In this document: positions 22,154-33,329 of the stretch, piece after piece | Position numbering within the stretch: the first letter of the stretch is position 1 | Layout: each line of letters opens with the position of its first letter | The notes under the pieces: model-generated | What the model saw: only the letters and a program-made list of their open reading frames with translations | Databases searched by the model: none | What the model was told of the DNA's origin: nothing | NCBI GenBank assembly: GCA_963678675.1 | Contig: OY783191.1 | Location: forward strand, 24,076,955 to 24,140,954 | Reading direction: 5' to 3' | DNA: 64,000 nucleotides | DNA from: Xiphydria camelus | Lineage: Eukaryota; Arthropoda; Insecta; Hymenoptera; Xiphydriidae | Position numbers and translations under genes: made by a program

Positions 22154-22639
22154 AGTCGGTGCGCATGCGCGTTTCAATATTCGCGCGACATTTGCTTAGC
22201 TACGGCCATTCGGACCTTACCTTCCGAATAACCCTCGTAGCAAGGTGAACCTTATTTATCAACATGTGCGTGTCAGATCTTATTAACAATAATCAAATAT
22301 ACAAGTTCCTGTTTAATTTCAATTTCACTATTTTCATTGTTCTCTCCATTGAAAACCTGCACTTTTTCTTCTGTATGAAGATATTCTTTTACTATATCAT
22401 CTTCTCTTCAGTAATATGGTCACTTTCATAGTTTGAACCACGAGGACCAAACAAGAAGGTAGCCTCTACATTTTTCGAATCAGAGGTTGCAAGCATTTTT
22501 ATTTCTGTCTAATTTCTTTAATTTCACGACATTTTCTTATACGATCACCACTCGTTTGTTGTTTCTCAGCTCATCCTATTTTACTATAATTTTAACTGTC
22601 TGAATTATGCATAATTTGTAGTCCGATTTAAGTAATTAA
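22154..22639. other. Unannotated stretch
   Basis: A GC-rich patch at 22155-22240 is followed by AT-rich DNA. No ORF or repeat partner was seen. Confidence 0.4.
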
Positions 22640-22800
22640 TTATTAGGCAATAAAACTGGCTACAAAATGAGCAATGACTAGAAAAACTGTTCATTTTTTA
22701 TAAAACTGTTAGCTAGTTTTAATAGTTCGTTTTTAGGCAGTAAAACTACCTATAAAGTGTCTAATGGCTTGAAAAACTGTTTATTTTTTCTACCAGGGAA
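22640..22800 (+). repeat. Diverged tandem repeat, about 95 bp
   Basis: TTAGGCAATAAAACTGGCTA and TTAGGCAGTAAAACTACCTA start two related units, both ending GAAAAACTGTT.ATTTTTT. Confidence 0.65.
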
Positions 22801-23214
22801 GTGGTTACTACTAGCAGCAAAAAAGTATCATATTTCCTAACAAGGTTAGCGCTTTACAAACGAGAAATAATCGAATTCATTAAAATGCTATATCTTGGAG
22901 GATAGCTGAAGTAATATATTTGCTTTCACTGTTTGCCTATTACAAGCAGACATCATTTGCGCTAATATAGGAGTAAACATTAAGATACGTATAGGTGTCT
23001 AAAAGGAGGTTTTTATATATAATAATTTCACATTCTACGTTAGGCATAAAATACGGTAAAGAGATGATAGTTTGTAACTGTAATAGGAATGATATTTCAC
23101 GAAATAAACATTCTTTCAAAACTATGCAGATGCTATAAATGCGGGTCCTTGTATGAACGTTTTGAGCGCATCTGTTTTGTAGGACAACCTTCGGCCATAA
23201 TTTTATACCCATGT

Positions 23215-25040
23215 GCTATCTGAAGAATTTATTTAAAAAATATCTCGACTGAAAATTGTAATCGGGTTCTGACTCAAAGCAGATCAGGTCAGCTTTATAT
23301 AATAATCAGGTCCTGATATACAAAATTCTAACAGGTCCTTGGCAGAATGTGTAACGCAATGGTAGAGTTTGTTCTCATAATTGAAGATATAAGTGGATAA
23401 AGGTGTCATGTCACGTTTTGAAACTTTCGAGTTATTTCATAAAACGCGTTTTGAACTAGAACTTTTAAAATTATTATTTAATTTTGTTTAGTAATATCGC
23501 ATATATTAGTTAAAAATAAGTTAATTTCTTTGACGAATTCTAATAATCGAAAATATAAATTGTCTTTATTAATTTAGATTTATGTGTACATAATACCTTA
23601 ATCCACCAACTTTAAACGAAACATATTGTTATAGGGTTCATTCTGAATAAAGGAGTCATGTTGATTTTTATAATTTTGTTTATTATCCTGAATGTAGAAA
23701 CTCTTACATAATGAAGTTTAAAATCTAGTTAACCGATCAACAAACATTGGAAAAGAAATATGACAGTAAACTAACAGGTTTTTCTTTTTTTCTTCAAATT
23801 TTCAATATTTTCATTCAGAATTTTTTCATAAAACTATCTACATTTCTCGTCAATAAACTTAGCTGCTCTCGTAAGTTATTTATTTTTTCAACAGTTAGAC
23901 CCCCTCATTTTGATAGTTTACTTAAAGACATTTGCTCAGAAAGGACAATGTGTGTGCCTTTCTTGTGCAAATCAACCTGTAAAAAAGGGGTAAACGGATC
24001 TAAGTTTGCTTTGTAGTAATAAAACTCAAAATGGTTTACTCTAATCCACTTGACACTATCTCGTATACTTATTTACTTTTTTGTTAAGAGTATTGTTTAA
24101 TTTTTTATATAAATGAATTTTGGCCGGAAGCTCTTCCAATTTATAAAGAAAGTTTTTCATATTGAAGCACGAACTATTCTTTGTACTCGCAGATTTAATA
24201 ATTTCTTGATATTGGTCTGGAATTAAAATTGTCTCATGTTTTCGCAGTACTTTTTCAATCCTTCCTAAAATTCACGGTCCGAATTCAAATAGCTGTGACC
24301 CCAACTTCGGAAAATTTATGATCTGTTACTTTAAAAAAATTGTTTAGTATTGCTGCCCGCTCTTTTATAAGATGTAAGAGAGGAACTGTCTATGAGACCT
24401 AATCAAATGAGAGATCGAGAGTCTCTAATTTTTGGCAAATGCTTTTATAATGCGTACATTCAAAAGTCTGGCAAGGGATTATACAGTGTAAACTGTCTAA
24501 TTTATGTAAGTCTAGTATCTGGCAAGATACTATACAGTGAAAACTATTTAATTCTATCTAGTTTTTTTTAAGCTAAATATCTAGTTAAAAATACGAAGGA
24601 ACTAGGCATATTTCTACATGGATACCGAAGTAGGGGTAAGTTAATACGTACATGTTCAGAACCTGATTAAATTACCTTATTGAACTTTATTACTCTTTCG
24701 AGATATATCTCGACTACAAATTAAAGCAGGAACCTCGTAAGTACCAGATCAGGCTTGCCCGATTCAAGGATCAGGGCCTGATGGAGTAACCCTATGAGGC
24801 CCTGATGGTAAATGTAGCGCGATTGGTGTCATAAAGAGCTGATCTGGTGAACATTATCGGGTCCCTGGAGGACAATTCAGTAAGTCTCTGATATGGTAAT
24901 TTAATTCAGTTTTCGTAAGGTAATCCTATCTGGATTCGAGTGAATAAGCATTTACGGGTTTTGCTAGAAAATCCCGATGAGAACCTTATTGTGAATATAA
25001 TGCGACCGGCTTCATAAGGCCCTGATCTGGTAAATATTAC
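23215..25040. repeat. Region with GATCAGG / CCTGAT interspersed repeats
   Basis: CAGATCAGG, CAGGTCCTGAT, CAGGGCCTGATG, GGCCCTGATCTGG and similar words cluster at 23240-23345 and 24715-25030, with AT-rich DNA between. They read in both orientations, as subterminal repeats of a DNA transposon would. A tandem pair (GTCTGGCAAG..ATTATACAGTG) lies at 24460-24555. The ORF at 23747-24016 is Phe/Ser-rich and unrecognised. The P element at 25041 interrupts this region. Confidence 0.45.
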
Positions 25041-25628
25041 CCCACAAAAACAGATTCTCTGTAAAAAAAGGCGGCATGTTCATTCAATGCCAACAAAAAT
25101 TGATACGTAAAATACTCTCAAAAAAGATTTGAAATCAATTAAGATCGCCATATTCAAGAGTTATATATAAAAAGTAAAAGGCATCATTTGAAAGGAAAAT
25201 TATTGGAAATCAAGTTACTACAAAATTCGACTAAAAAGTTTGCATTAAAAAGAACTTACCGCGTCTTTTTCCTTCAAAATAAAAGATTCAGACAGGTAGA
25301 AAATTATATTCGATGTTTATGCACTTATGATTTTAAATAAATTCATACACATATGATACCACCAGTATATATTTAAAAAAATATGAACACTCTCTCTCTC
25401 TTAAACGCGGCAAGTTCTTTTTTATGATATTTTTAAAATAAATTTTTTAGTCGAATTTTTTAGTAACTTGATTTATAATATTATAATTTTCGTTTCAAAT
25501 GATGCCTTTTATTTTTTATATATAAATCTTGAACATGGCGTTCTTAGTTGATTTCAAATCTTTTTTGGAGTATTTTACGTATCAATTTTTTTGCATTGCC
25601 TTTTTTTACAGAGAATCTTTTTTTGTGG
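25041..25628. mobile_element. P palindromic element, copy 2
   Basis: It starts CCCACAAAAACAGATTCTC and ends with the degraded inverse ACAGAGAATC..TTTTTGTGG. It lacks the central MITE and is shorter than copies 1 and 4, having only the arms and the GATGTTTATGCACTTATGA centre. Confidence 0.85.
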
Positions 25629-26949
25629 CAATTGGTATAGTACGGATCCAGCTGGTGTCATAAAATACTCGTACAGTATTTCTCGCATTCTTTGCGCGTA
25701 TGAATAATTTCGTATTTTTGATGCTGGTATACCGTGGGTGGACTAGTTATTGACAATGCGCTAGTTACTGACAGGTGAGACGCATTTTCAGTAATTTGAG
25801 CGAAATTTTGTTTTAAAAACATACAAAAAGAATTGTGCGCGCATACTACAGGATCTTGTGTCTTTTCTCGTGTAAAATCATCGCTTGACAATAGACCAAT
25901 ATATTTAAATCAAGTTTTCAAGGATGTGCGGGCTGGTGTCAGCTCGCCTGTGTCGGCCATCTACAATAATGGTGTGAAAATTCGATCTCAGTTTTTTCTC
26001 TTAATTTTGACAATGTAGGTATTAAATATAAATAAAAACTTTTCTCGTAGAAAAATAGTAATTAAATTTATTAATTGAAATGATAAAAAAATTAAATACA
26101 AGTTTATTTAATAAAAAAATTGGGTGTCAATAATGCATCCTCTGTAAGCTTCTATGTTCCTGTTTGTGACACCGGTTTACTCATCAATTTCCTAACCTCA
26201 CTTAATTTTCTAACCTCAAGTACATATTCAACACTTTGCAATTAAAATCATTTTGCATATGAAAGTGCATATGCTCTCTCATTTTAATTAAGAAAAAATA
26301 ATACATAATATATTTTTTTCTCTCGGGGGTAAAATGCACCACAAAAAAACCAGAGGGAAGTACCTACACTGAAATCGCGAGTTATAAGCGGCATTAACAG
26401 CAGTGAAGGCAGGACGTTTTATTAATTCTAGAAAAATATAACAAAGAAGTCACCGAGTATTGCTAAAGAAATTAAACAAGAAATATATAATAAATGAGCC
26501 TTGAAAATATGAATTAATAAGATCAATATGATTATTACAATTATTCGTTGCCATTAGCACACACAAGCTAAATGTGAGAGAATGAAAATATTACGCCAAA
26601 AAAGAACCAAATTTGTATTTTTATATAAAATAAAAGTTATCTTAATTATTTAATAAGTAAATTTAATCATTTATGATAATTTACAATGATAAATCAACAC
26701 GCGCGACCTATTGTTAAAAACTAGCGCACTTGATGCCAGAAATACATTCACTTCAGTTTTGCCCCTGTCATAAACTCATCCACTTGAGACCAATATTTAT
26801 TTATGTAATATTAATTATTTGGATTGATTTTTTGAATATGTTTGACTGTTTGTTAGATGCCGAAGAGTCTAAAGTTTATTTTTATAAAGAAAAAAAATTA
26901 TTTTTATACAGAAAATAATATTTAATTGTAGATTCAAGTGAATCCCTAA
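25629..26949. other. AT-rich stretch, no gene recognised
   Basis: GATTCAAG, CTGGTGTC and similar words continue the 23.2-25.0 kb region for about 50 bases. Open frames of 61-77 codons at 25658-26018 and 26730-26918 show no family features. Confidence 0.4.
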
Positions 26950-26952
26950 TCA

Positions 26953-27441
26953 AAAAGTGTCAATAACTGGTCCACCCACGGTATTATCAATATCGACTAG
27001 TAGCTGATCCTGATCCGCATTAAATTCATCGAAACTGACGTTCAGAGAACAACAGAGCAACTGCAATCCAACTGGTGGTTGCGTTGCGGTCGCGTTACCG
27101 TTGCTAGTTGCTTTGGTGAGAATACGGCCTAGAATCTCGGCAGTCGGGCTTTCCCGGTCGAACCTCCCGTTGGAATGTGTCAAGGACGGTCTACACTCCC
27201 TCATGTTTGTATTTTGTCTGCTTATCAATGGCTTAACGAGTCTGACTAGTTTCAGAGAATTTTTTAACATTCTATACATTGTTTTAAACTTATCATTTTC
27301 ACTCAATTCTCTTGCTGCTATAAATAGTCTGCTATCATAATTGCGTTCAATGTATGGATGGACCCAAAATTTCTTTTTTCTTCAATTTCTTAAATAATTA
27401 TAAATTACAATAATATCTTCATCATTCAAATCACTAGACAT
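26953..27441 (-). pseudogene. PIF/Harbinger transposase 5' fragment
   Basis: On the minus strand an ATG at 27441 gives MSSDLNDEDIIVIYNYL and then a stop. The same frame continues KKKFWVHPYIERNYDSRL, then a segment through ELSENDKFKTMYRML, then RLVKPLISRQNTNMREC. WVHP, the R+L...Y+M segment and SRQNTNMRE are hallmarks of the N-terminal part of PIF/Harbinger (HARBI1-type) transposases. After about 27185 the family resemblance ends and the catalytic DDE domain is absent. A stop at codon 20 and the truncation make it non-functional. A second copy of the same region lies at 47275-47460. Confidence 0.75.
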
Positions 27442-27834
27442 AGACGTGTTTCCTACTACTTTCCGCCGCGGAAATGAAATGCGCCGGCGTCGCGCCGCCA
27501 GCATACCGAGGCTGTAAGCGAGGCTGGCTAGTAAAGAATCGGTACGACATTTATATATATAGGACAGGCGAACGTTGAGACGCAGTTCAGTGAGGTGACG
27601 CAGGGGACCGCGTTGCCTCTATACCTATACCGTATGTTCAATGGCTAGTCGAGCAGGTGCAGCGACCTGAATTTTCCTAAAATTTGACTTCGGCAGTGTT
27701 TTAGTTATAGTTGGTTTTGGAAGATGGCGTTGCGTACGAGCGAAATGTTTGAAATGGTAAAAGCGGGAGGTAGATGAATGCGGGAGATCGAAGTGTAACC
27801 TCAAAATTGTGAATGTTTAAATAATGGTGAGTAA

Positions 27835-28017
27835 TTGTTTGAAACGATAAGACATAATAATCATGGTTTCTTTTCGATGTTCAACCAAATAACACGACTG
27901 CTACCTAATTGCAGAGAGAAACTGATGCGACTGGCAGTCGTGGAGAAAGGGGCTACCGTCAACGTGGTCCTCGCCAGAGTGGTCGAGCTCTGCCTCGGCG
28001 ACGAAAGGTGCAATTGA
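27835..28017 (+). CDS. Conserved short ORF of the V repeat (upstream)
   Basis: The 60-residue product starts MFETIRHNN and ends ARVVELCLGDERCN. The second copy (41593-41796, minus strand) has the same frame with seven extra codons before CREKLMRL, so the indel between copies is a multiple of three. No homologue is recognised. It may be part of a larger spliced ORF with the Ser/Arg-rich frame downstream, or chance preservation after a recent duplication. Confidence 0.3.
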   Translation: MFETIRHNNHGFFSMFNQITRLLPNCREKLMRLAVVEKGATVNVVLARVVELCLGDERCN

Positions 28018-28204
28018 AATAAAATGAAAGTCTCAGTAAGGTGAAAATTGGAAGGCATGGAAAGAAAACGCGGCAGAGTCGCCGACAGAAGGAGTGAATA
28101 AAGTGCGAAAGAAAGGTGCAGTGACGCCGAAAAACCACGTGGAAAACAGTGACGAAGAGCAGCAGCAGCTAGTTGACTCTGCTCAATTCCGCACCAGCTC
28201 CTGA

Positions 28205-28414
28205 ATGATATCTCGCCGATCGCAATACGCGGCCGCTCCTGTGGATAACGATTCCAGACACTCGAGTCGTAGTCGCAGCAAGGACAGCAGCAGCAGCAGC
28301 AGCGTCGACGGCAGGGGCACTGTTGTAAAGCGAAGGCAGTCCAAGACCGACTCGGATAGCTGTAAGAGAAAGACGTATCGGCGGAAACATAAAATATCGA
28401 AGCAAGACTTGTAA
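28205..28414 (+). CDS. Ser/Arg-rich short ORF of the V repeat
   Basis: The 69-residue product has a low-complexity centre (DSRHSSRSRSKDSSSSSS) and a Lys/Arg-rich end (KRKTYRRKHKISKQDL). The copy at 41192-41404 (minus) differs by one Ser codon in the AGC run and a few substitutions, so the frame is intact in both. RS-type composition is seen in splicing factors and in some mobile-element proteins. An in-frame stop directly precedes the ATG, so this would be a complete small ORF or an exon. Confidence 0.35.
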   Translation: MISRRSQYAAAPVDNDSRHSSRSRSKDSSSSSSVDGRGTVVKRRQSKTDSDSCKRKTYRRKHKISKQDL

Positions 28415-29240
28415 TGAGAGTGTGGTAAAAGGAAAAAGAAAAATAACAGAGACGAGGCGATGAGACTGAGGAGGAAGTCATCACCACGAAGGGTTCCTGA
28501 AACGGTACCAGTACTAGCAACGTGCGAAGAGTTCAAGAGAACTGGCCGTCTACACCCAGTCGCAAATCATGCCGAGTTCATGTGACACCCGACAGCGGCA
28601 TCACGTCAGGAGTATGAACGGTGGAGAAGAACGGGAGCCTCGCTGAAAAAGGAAGGAGCAGTGTTGGCGGTGGCGGTGACAGCCCGGATCATGAGCAAAG
28701 GCTGAAAAACCTTGAGCGTTTTGGATAAAAAGTGGACGTGACTCGAAGCAGTTATCGTAATCGATTTACGCCGACACTGGTGCCGCAGCCAATCTCGATC
28801 ACAATGGATTCTTCTAACTAGAGGCGGTTTCTGTATCACTCGTCACCGTTGATCCTTTTCCTCTTAATCCTTGTATATAATGCATCTGTGATTCCTTGAA
28901 GTATATTTTTATAATATTAAGTTTGATCTGAAATCCTTTCATCTTTCCTATTGTAACACTCTCGTAACAATACGGTCCGATTATTTTATATTCATAAGGT
29001 TTTATCAGCTTTACGTTATTCCTAGTTATTTTCGTTATTTAACCTTGCATTTATACATTATTACTGATGGATTATTAATAAATTGATTAATGAAAGTGAC
29101 TCTACTGGCTCGGGCTATTTTTCGTCCCGTATTTCCTTCCGCAAGATATTTGAATAAATGTACCCCTTCGATCTTGAAGAGTTTAGTTGAAATAAGCAAG
29201 ACGGATAGTGGATAGAGTCTAGGCATTAGGAGGCATACAA

Positions 29241-29949
29241 GATGTCACAATCAGCGGGACAGGATTTCGTGTAATCATGATTTATTAGAATTTCTTCATT
29301 CATAGAATTAGCTCCCGCAGGGGAATTATATTTTGTACTGTAAATTATGAGATGGATGTATCTCATCTAGAGCTACTAATGAAGTATAAAATATTAATTG
29401 AACACAGATTTGTTGATACAGAAGCGATTACTATCCACTCAAATGTGCCCCAGCGATCGGATCAATTAAAAATAACGTTAAAGAACCACAACACGATGAT
29501 TTCTACACCGACATTTGTGGGAACGGCTCGTAATATCTCATATCAAGGCAACTACATCGCGACTTTCTGTTCCGCGATAGGCTTCGCTTCCTAAAAAAAT
29601 GTTACGTTCAATCGTCGTCGTCTCCCAGTCCCAGGCCTTCGACAGATATCGGTCGCAGACAATACCACCGCTGGGAGGAGGGAGATCGGCTGTACGAGCA
29701 GCAGGGCGAGGCGGAGGTGAAGGTTTATTTTGGATGGGGGGCTCGGTTGGGGATTAGTGCCTCCCTCAGATTTCTGTGGAAAATTATATAAAATACCAAA
29801 AATAACCGCGTCTCCTTACTCTCCTCCGTCGTTCCTGGACGCTCGTCTTCCTTTTGACCTGTTATTGACCTGTTATTATGTTATTCGACATCGAGGTCTA
29901 AGAGTATGCCTCCTAATGCCTAGACTCTGTCCACTATCCGTCTTGCTTA
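29241..29949. other. Spacer with small inverted repeat, no gene
   Basis: ATGCCTAGACTCTGTCCACT and flanks at 29900-29950 are the inverse of 29200-29240, so the ends of this stretch pair with each other. The open frames at 29352-29594 and 29730-30080 are not recognised. The latter runs into a P element. Confidence 0.4.
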
Positions 29950-30170
29950 CCCACAAAAACAGATTCTCTGTAAAAAAAGGCGACATGTTCATTCAGTGCC
30001 AACAAAAATTGATACGTAAAATACTCTCCAAAAAAGATTTGAAATCAATTAAGATCGCCATGTTCAAGATTTATATATAAAAAGTAAAAGGCATCATTTT
30101 AAAGGAAAATTATTGTAAATCAAGTTACTAAAAAATTCGACTAAAAGAAGTTATAAAAACAAATTTCTCA
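29950..30170. mobile_element. P palindromic element, copy 3, left arm
   Basis: It starts CCCACAAAAACAGATTCTC and follows the P arm through GATTTGAAATCAATTAAG to about AAAAACAAATTTCTCA, where homology stops. The right part resumes at 32424, so about 2.25 kb of other sequence sits inside this copy. Confidence 0.75.
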
Positions 30171-30559
30171 GAAACAAGTCTTGTCTCAAACTTGTGTCGA
30201 ATGTATGTTACAATCAATTGTTTACAATTTGCAATACAGGTATTGTAACTTCGATATGTTGATTCCTAAAATTTTTAGATGCCAAAAAGTAAGTGGCGGC
30301 CCGACTTTGGTGACTTTCCTCTACTATTATATTAAGTTTAATACAAATTTTTATAAATAAACGAAGAGCAATGAGAGCACTCAATGTGGTGCATTGATGT
30401 GATGTGATGTGATGTGTGTGTGTGTGTGTGCACTGAATGTGATGCACTTATGCCAAACTGCGAGTGCGAGAGAGAACGAGTTAGAGTACTACGTATGCTG
30501 AATTTTTAAATATCACTTTTCAGTTCAAAGAAGACTGCAAATGAAAGATTAAAATATTA

Positions 30560-31070
30560 TCTATGAACTTTAGGCCCACATCGATGTAAGATACTTTGTT
30601 GTAGATAAAAATACGTGTTTGTATAATAACATATAATATAAAACAGTTTTTATAGAAAAATTGTTAGATGTGAAACATCGAAATTCTTCTTTGTAGAAAG
30701 TATGCGATAGGAAGGATGGACCACGCGTCCGTCGAAAGAACACGTGCGCCAGTGCGCATTTGTATTTATGACTGTGATACTATTAAACGATACGAACCGT
30801 TGTGTCTAATTCAAAAAGCGCATTTAGTTTACTCTCTCTTAACTCTACCATCGGTACTGTTTAATAGTATCACAGTCATAAATACAAATGCGCATTGGCG
30901 CACGTGTTCCTTCCTATCGCATACTTTCTACAAAGAAGAATTTCGATGTTTCATATCTAACAATTTTTCTATAAAAAATGTTTTATATTATATGTTATTA
31001 TACACACACGTATTTTTATCTACAACAAAGTATCTTACATCGATGTGGGCCTAAAGTTCATAGATAATAA
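30560..31070. mobile_element. Long palindrome (about 510 bp), copy 1
   Basis: TGAACTTTAGGCCCACATCG at about 30568 and its inverse at about 31060 bound arms of about 230 bases, including CGAAATTCTTCTTTGTAGAA and ATGCGATAGGAAGG. The apex lies near 30815 (AAAGCGCATTTAGTTTAC). The left arm has 17 extra bases (ATGGACCACGCGTCCGT region). A fuller centre of the same element lies at 31725-32040. Confidence 0.85.
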
Positions 31071-31097
31071 GATAATGGCGATTAAATTTCCTTTCCT

Positions 31098-31215
31098 GGT
31101 GAATAAGTTTAGCCTCATATGTTTCTTTGACTTATCAAATATCTATTTACAATCGTGATGTATTATAGATTGTACACACATACGTACCATATGAGGCTAA
31201 ACTTACTTGCCAGCG
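31098..31215. repeat. Small inverted repeat
   Basis: AAGTTTAGCCTCATATG at the left and CATATGAGGCTAAACTT at the right are exact inverses around an AT-rich loop. It lies directly beside the long palindrome. Confidence 0.75.
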
Positions 31216-31309
31216 AAGAAGTTTCAATTACTATTATCTCATTATTTATGAACTTTTGACCTATATCGATATGACTTTTCTATGCATGGTGGGAGAAGGA
31301 AATTCTTCG

Positions 31310-31560
31310 AAACCACCGAGCTGGAGCATGAAAATTGGCGCCGGGAGAGTACGCAGATTCAGCGCCGTTCGGTTGGTGCTATCCCCGAAGAAGTACACGT
31401 GCACCGCAATAGTCGAATTTATTGCGGGTCTGCACTTTGTCCAAGGAGAGCATAAAAGGCAGAGGGTTTCTGTTGCCTCCCGCGAGGCTCTTGAAATCTG
31501 AGCACGCGGTCGAGGCCCTTCGCTTGCGACCCGGCGCCTATCACTCTCGCTAGACTGAGT
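31310..31560 (+). other. GC-rich patch with TATA-like word
   Basis: This GC-rich block carries GAGAGCATAAAAGGCAGAGG at about 31446, similar to a core promoter. An open frame of 81 codons spans 31256-31501 without recognisable features. It could be a long terminal repeat or captured promoter fragment; there is no supporting structure. Confidence 0.25.
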
Positions 31561-31724
31561 TACTATCTATTTAGCCGGTCAAATAGACTGAAATTTCTCT
31601 GGCAGTAAATTTTTATCGTGCATCCACTGCAATCTAGCTAGATTTATTTTTCTCAACCGAGATTCTAGGCTAACTCTCGCTAGATTGTTCTCAATGCTGT
31701 GTCCACTTGAGTAAATCTAGCTGA

Positions 31725-32040
31725 AAACGAAAGAACACGTTCGCCAGTGCGCATTTGTATTTATAATTGTGATACTATTAAACGGTACAAACCGTTGTGT
31801 CTAATTCAAAAAGCGCATTTAGTTTACTCTCTCTTAACTCTGCCATCAGTCGCTGTTCCGTCTCGCGATAAACGGAATTCGACACAACGGTTCGTACTGT
31901 TTAATTGTATCACAGTCATAAATATAAATGCACACTGGCGCACGTATTCTTTCAACGGATGCGTGGCCCATCCTTCCTATCGCATACTTTCTACAAAGAA
32001 GAATTTCGATGTTTCACATCTAACAATTTTCCTATACAAA
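31725..32040. mobile_element. Long palindrome, copy 2 (truncated outer arms)
   Basis: It shares the arms GCGCATTTGTATTTAT and TATCGCATACTTTCTACAAA with 30560-31070. It keeps a longer apex that includes CTGTTCCGTCTCGCG and ACGGAATTCGACACAACGG, which pairs with ACCGTTGTGTC of the other arm. Copy 1 lost this part of the right arm. Confidence 0.8.
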
Positions 32041-32225
32041 CGGTATTTAAATGTTATTTTTAAACGTGTTAAACAATGATCAATCAATCCTCACATGCTT
32101 TCATTCATGAGGGTAAATACTGCTTCGTACACCGATACAGTGAGCGTGTAGTAGTAAGTGGCTAAGCTAGGGCTCGGTGAAAGGGGAGCATCGAGTCGTG
32201 GCGGAGAGAGCCGATGCGTCCCGAG

Positions 32226-32347
32226 TTAGGCCAGGCGAACGTTGGGACGTAGTTCAGTGAGGAGACGCAGGGTGACCGTTGCCTCTATATCTATATATAG
32301 AATAGATATAGATACAGAGACAATGTTCAACGTTCGCCTGGCCTTAG
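32226..32347. mobile_element. Small hairpin with GGCCAGGCGAACGTT ends
   Basis: GGCCAGGCGAACGTTG at the left and CAACGTTCGCCTGGCC at the right are inverses around CTATATCTATATATAGAATA. The same end sequence and AGTTCAGTGAGG occur at the end of the V repeat (27570 and about 42085), so this is a minimal derivative of V. Confidence 0.8.
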
Positions 32348-32423
32348 CGTATTTAGCCACTCCAGCGACGTTTCACGAGCAGCCGGTCTCACCCCCGAAG
32401 CGCGGCATAAGATGTTTCACATC

Positions 32424-32937
32424 AAAATTTTAATAAAAAAGAACTTGCCGCGTTTAAGTTTTCATATTTTGTCCACTATACTGAATAATTGGCAGTGCTT
32501 GGACGGTGCTAGAGTGATTCATAAATTGCACTGCCGAAGTCAAATTCAGAGAAATTCAGAAGGCCCCCGCCTGATCGGTTTCCCGTGCGACATTCGGTAT
32601 ACTGGTGGTATCATATAAGTGTATGAATTTATTTAAAATCATAAGTACATAAACATCGAGTATAATTCTGTCTGAATTTTTTTATTTTGAAGGAAAAAAC
32701 GCGGCAAGTTCTTTTTTATTAAATTTTTTTTATAACTTCTTTTAGTCGAATTTTTTAGTAACTTGATTTACAATAATTTTCCTTTAAAATGATGCCTTTT
32801 ACTTTTTATATATAAATCTTGAACATGGCGATCTTAATTGATTTCAAATCTTTTTTGGAGAGTATTTAACGTATCAATTTTTGTTGGCACTGAATGAACA
32901 TGCCGCCTTTTTTTTACAGAGGATCTGTTTTTGTGGG
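32424..32937. mobile_element. P palindromic element, copy 3, centre and right arm
   Basis: It begins at AAAATTTTAATAAAAAAGAA and passes through the central MITE in inverse orientation (CCCCGCCTGATCGGTTT). It ends GAGGATCTGTTTTTGTGGGG at 32937. It completes the left arm at 29950-30170. Confidence 0.8.
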
Positions 32938-33037
32938 GGATTTCACTACTTTTTGGAATTTATTCATGAGGAGAATACGTACATGTAGAAGAATAGCTTT
33001 TTATTACCACAAAATTAAAATCTTCCCCTTATATTTT

Positions 33038-33300
33038 TCACTTTGAATTAGTATTTTGGAGAAATAAAACATATACCGCTTTCGAATTTACAGACCATCG
33101 GATTTTTCTTAAATTTTGGTCGTCTACAGAAATCCATGAAGACGTTCTACCTTCAACTCTCTCTCTAAGTATACTCTTCCAATGACCGTGACGAATTGTT
33201 TCATCACAAGTAAAGATACCACTAATGACAGCATATATGTTGTTACATATATTAACTCGAGTCATTGGTATAGTTTTAAGAATTCCTTTTGCATGCACCG
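33038..33300 (-). pseudogene. Q-family ORF, C-terminal part
   Basis: On the minus strand the 86-codon frame includes SRV/TRVNICNNIYAVISGI, then TCDETIRHGHWKSIL, then SSWISVDDQNLRKIRW and VNSKAVYVLFLQN. The same residues appear in 61735-61926 (plus) and in decayed form at 246-435. The conserved frame suggests a real protein of the parent element; no family is recognised. The N-terminal half of this copy is displaced to 34320-34470 by R and S insertions. Confidence 0.4.
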
Positions 33301-33329
33301 CTGAAATTTCGCCCCCCCCCCCCTTACTC

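Larger units (their letters stand above)
27566..29240 (+). repeat. V-family repeat, copy 1 (inverted relative to 40.4-42.1 kb)
   Basis: About 1.65 kb aligns with the inverse of 40445-42098 along nearly its whole length. It starts near CAGGCGAACGTTGAGACG, which recurs as terminal inverted repeats in the small element at 32226-32347, and ends near the AGAGTTTAGTTG region. Two short open frames are kept in both copies (see 27835-28017 and 28205-28414). The unit is GC-richer than its surroundings. Confidence 0.85.

Noticed and set aside
27861..28520. 219-codon minus-strand frame, Ser/Phe-rich with a run of Cys
   Set aside because: It is antisense to the AGC-run ORF. The Cys run is the reverse of Ser codons. 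The second V copy breaks the frame into pieces, and no family features are present.
31310..31501. Retroviral-type LTR or primer-binding site (GGCGCC near 31335, TATA-like word near 31450)
   Set aside because: No direct long terminal repeat, polypurine tract or gag/pol sequence was found nearby.
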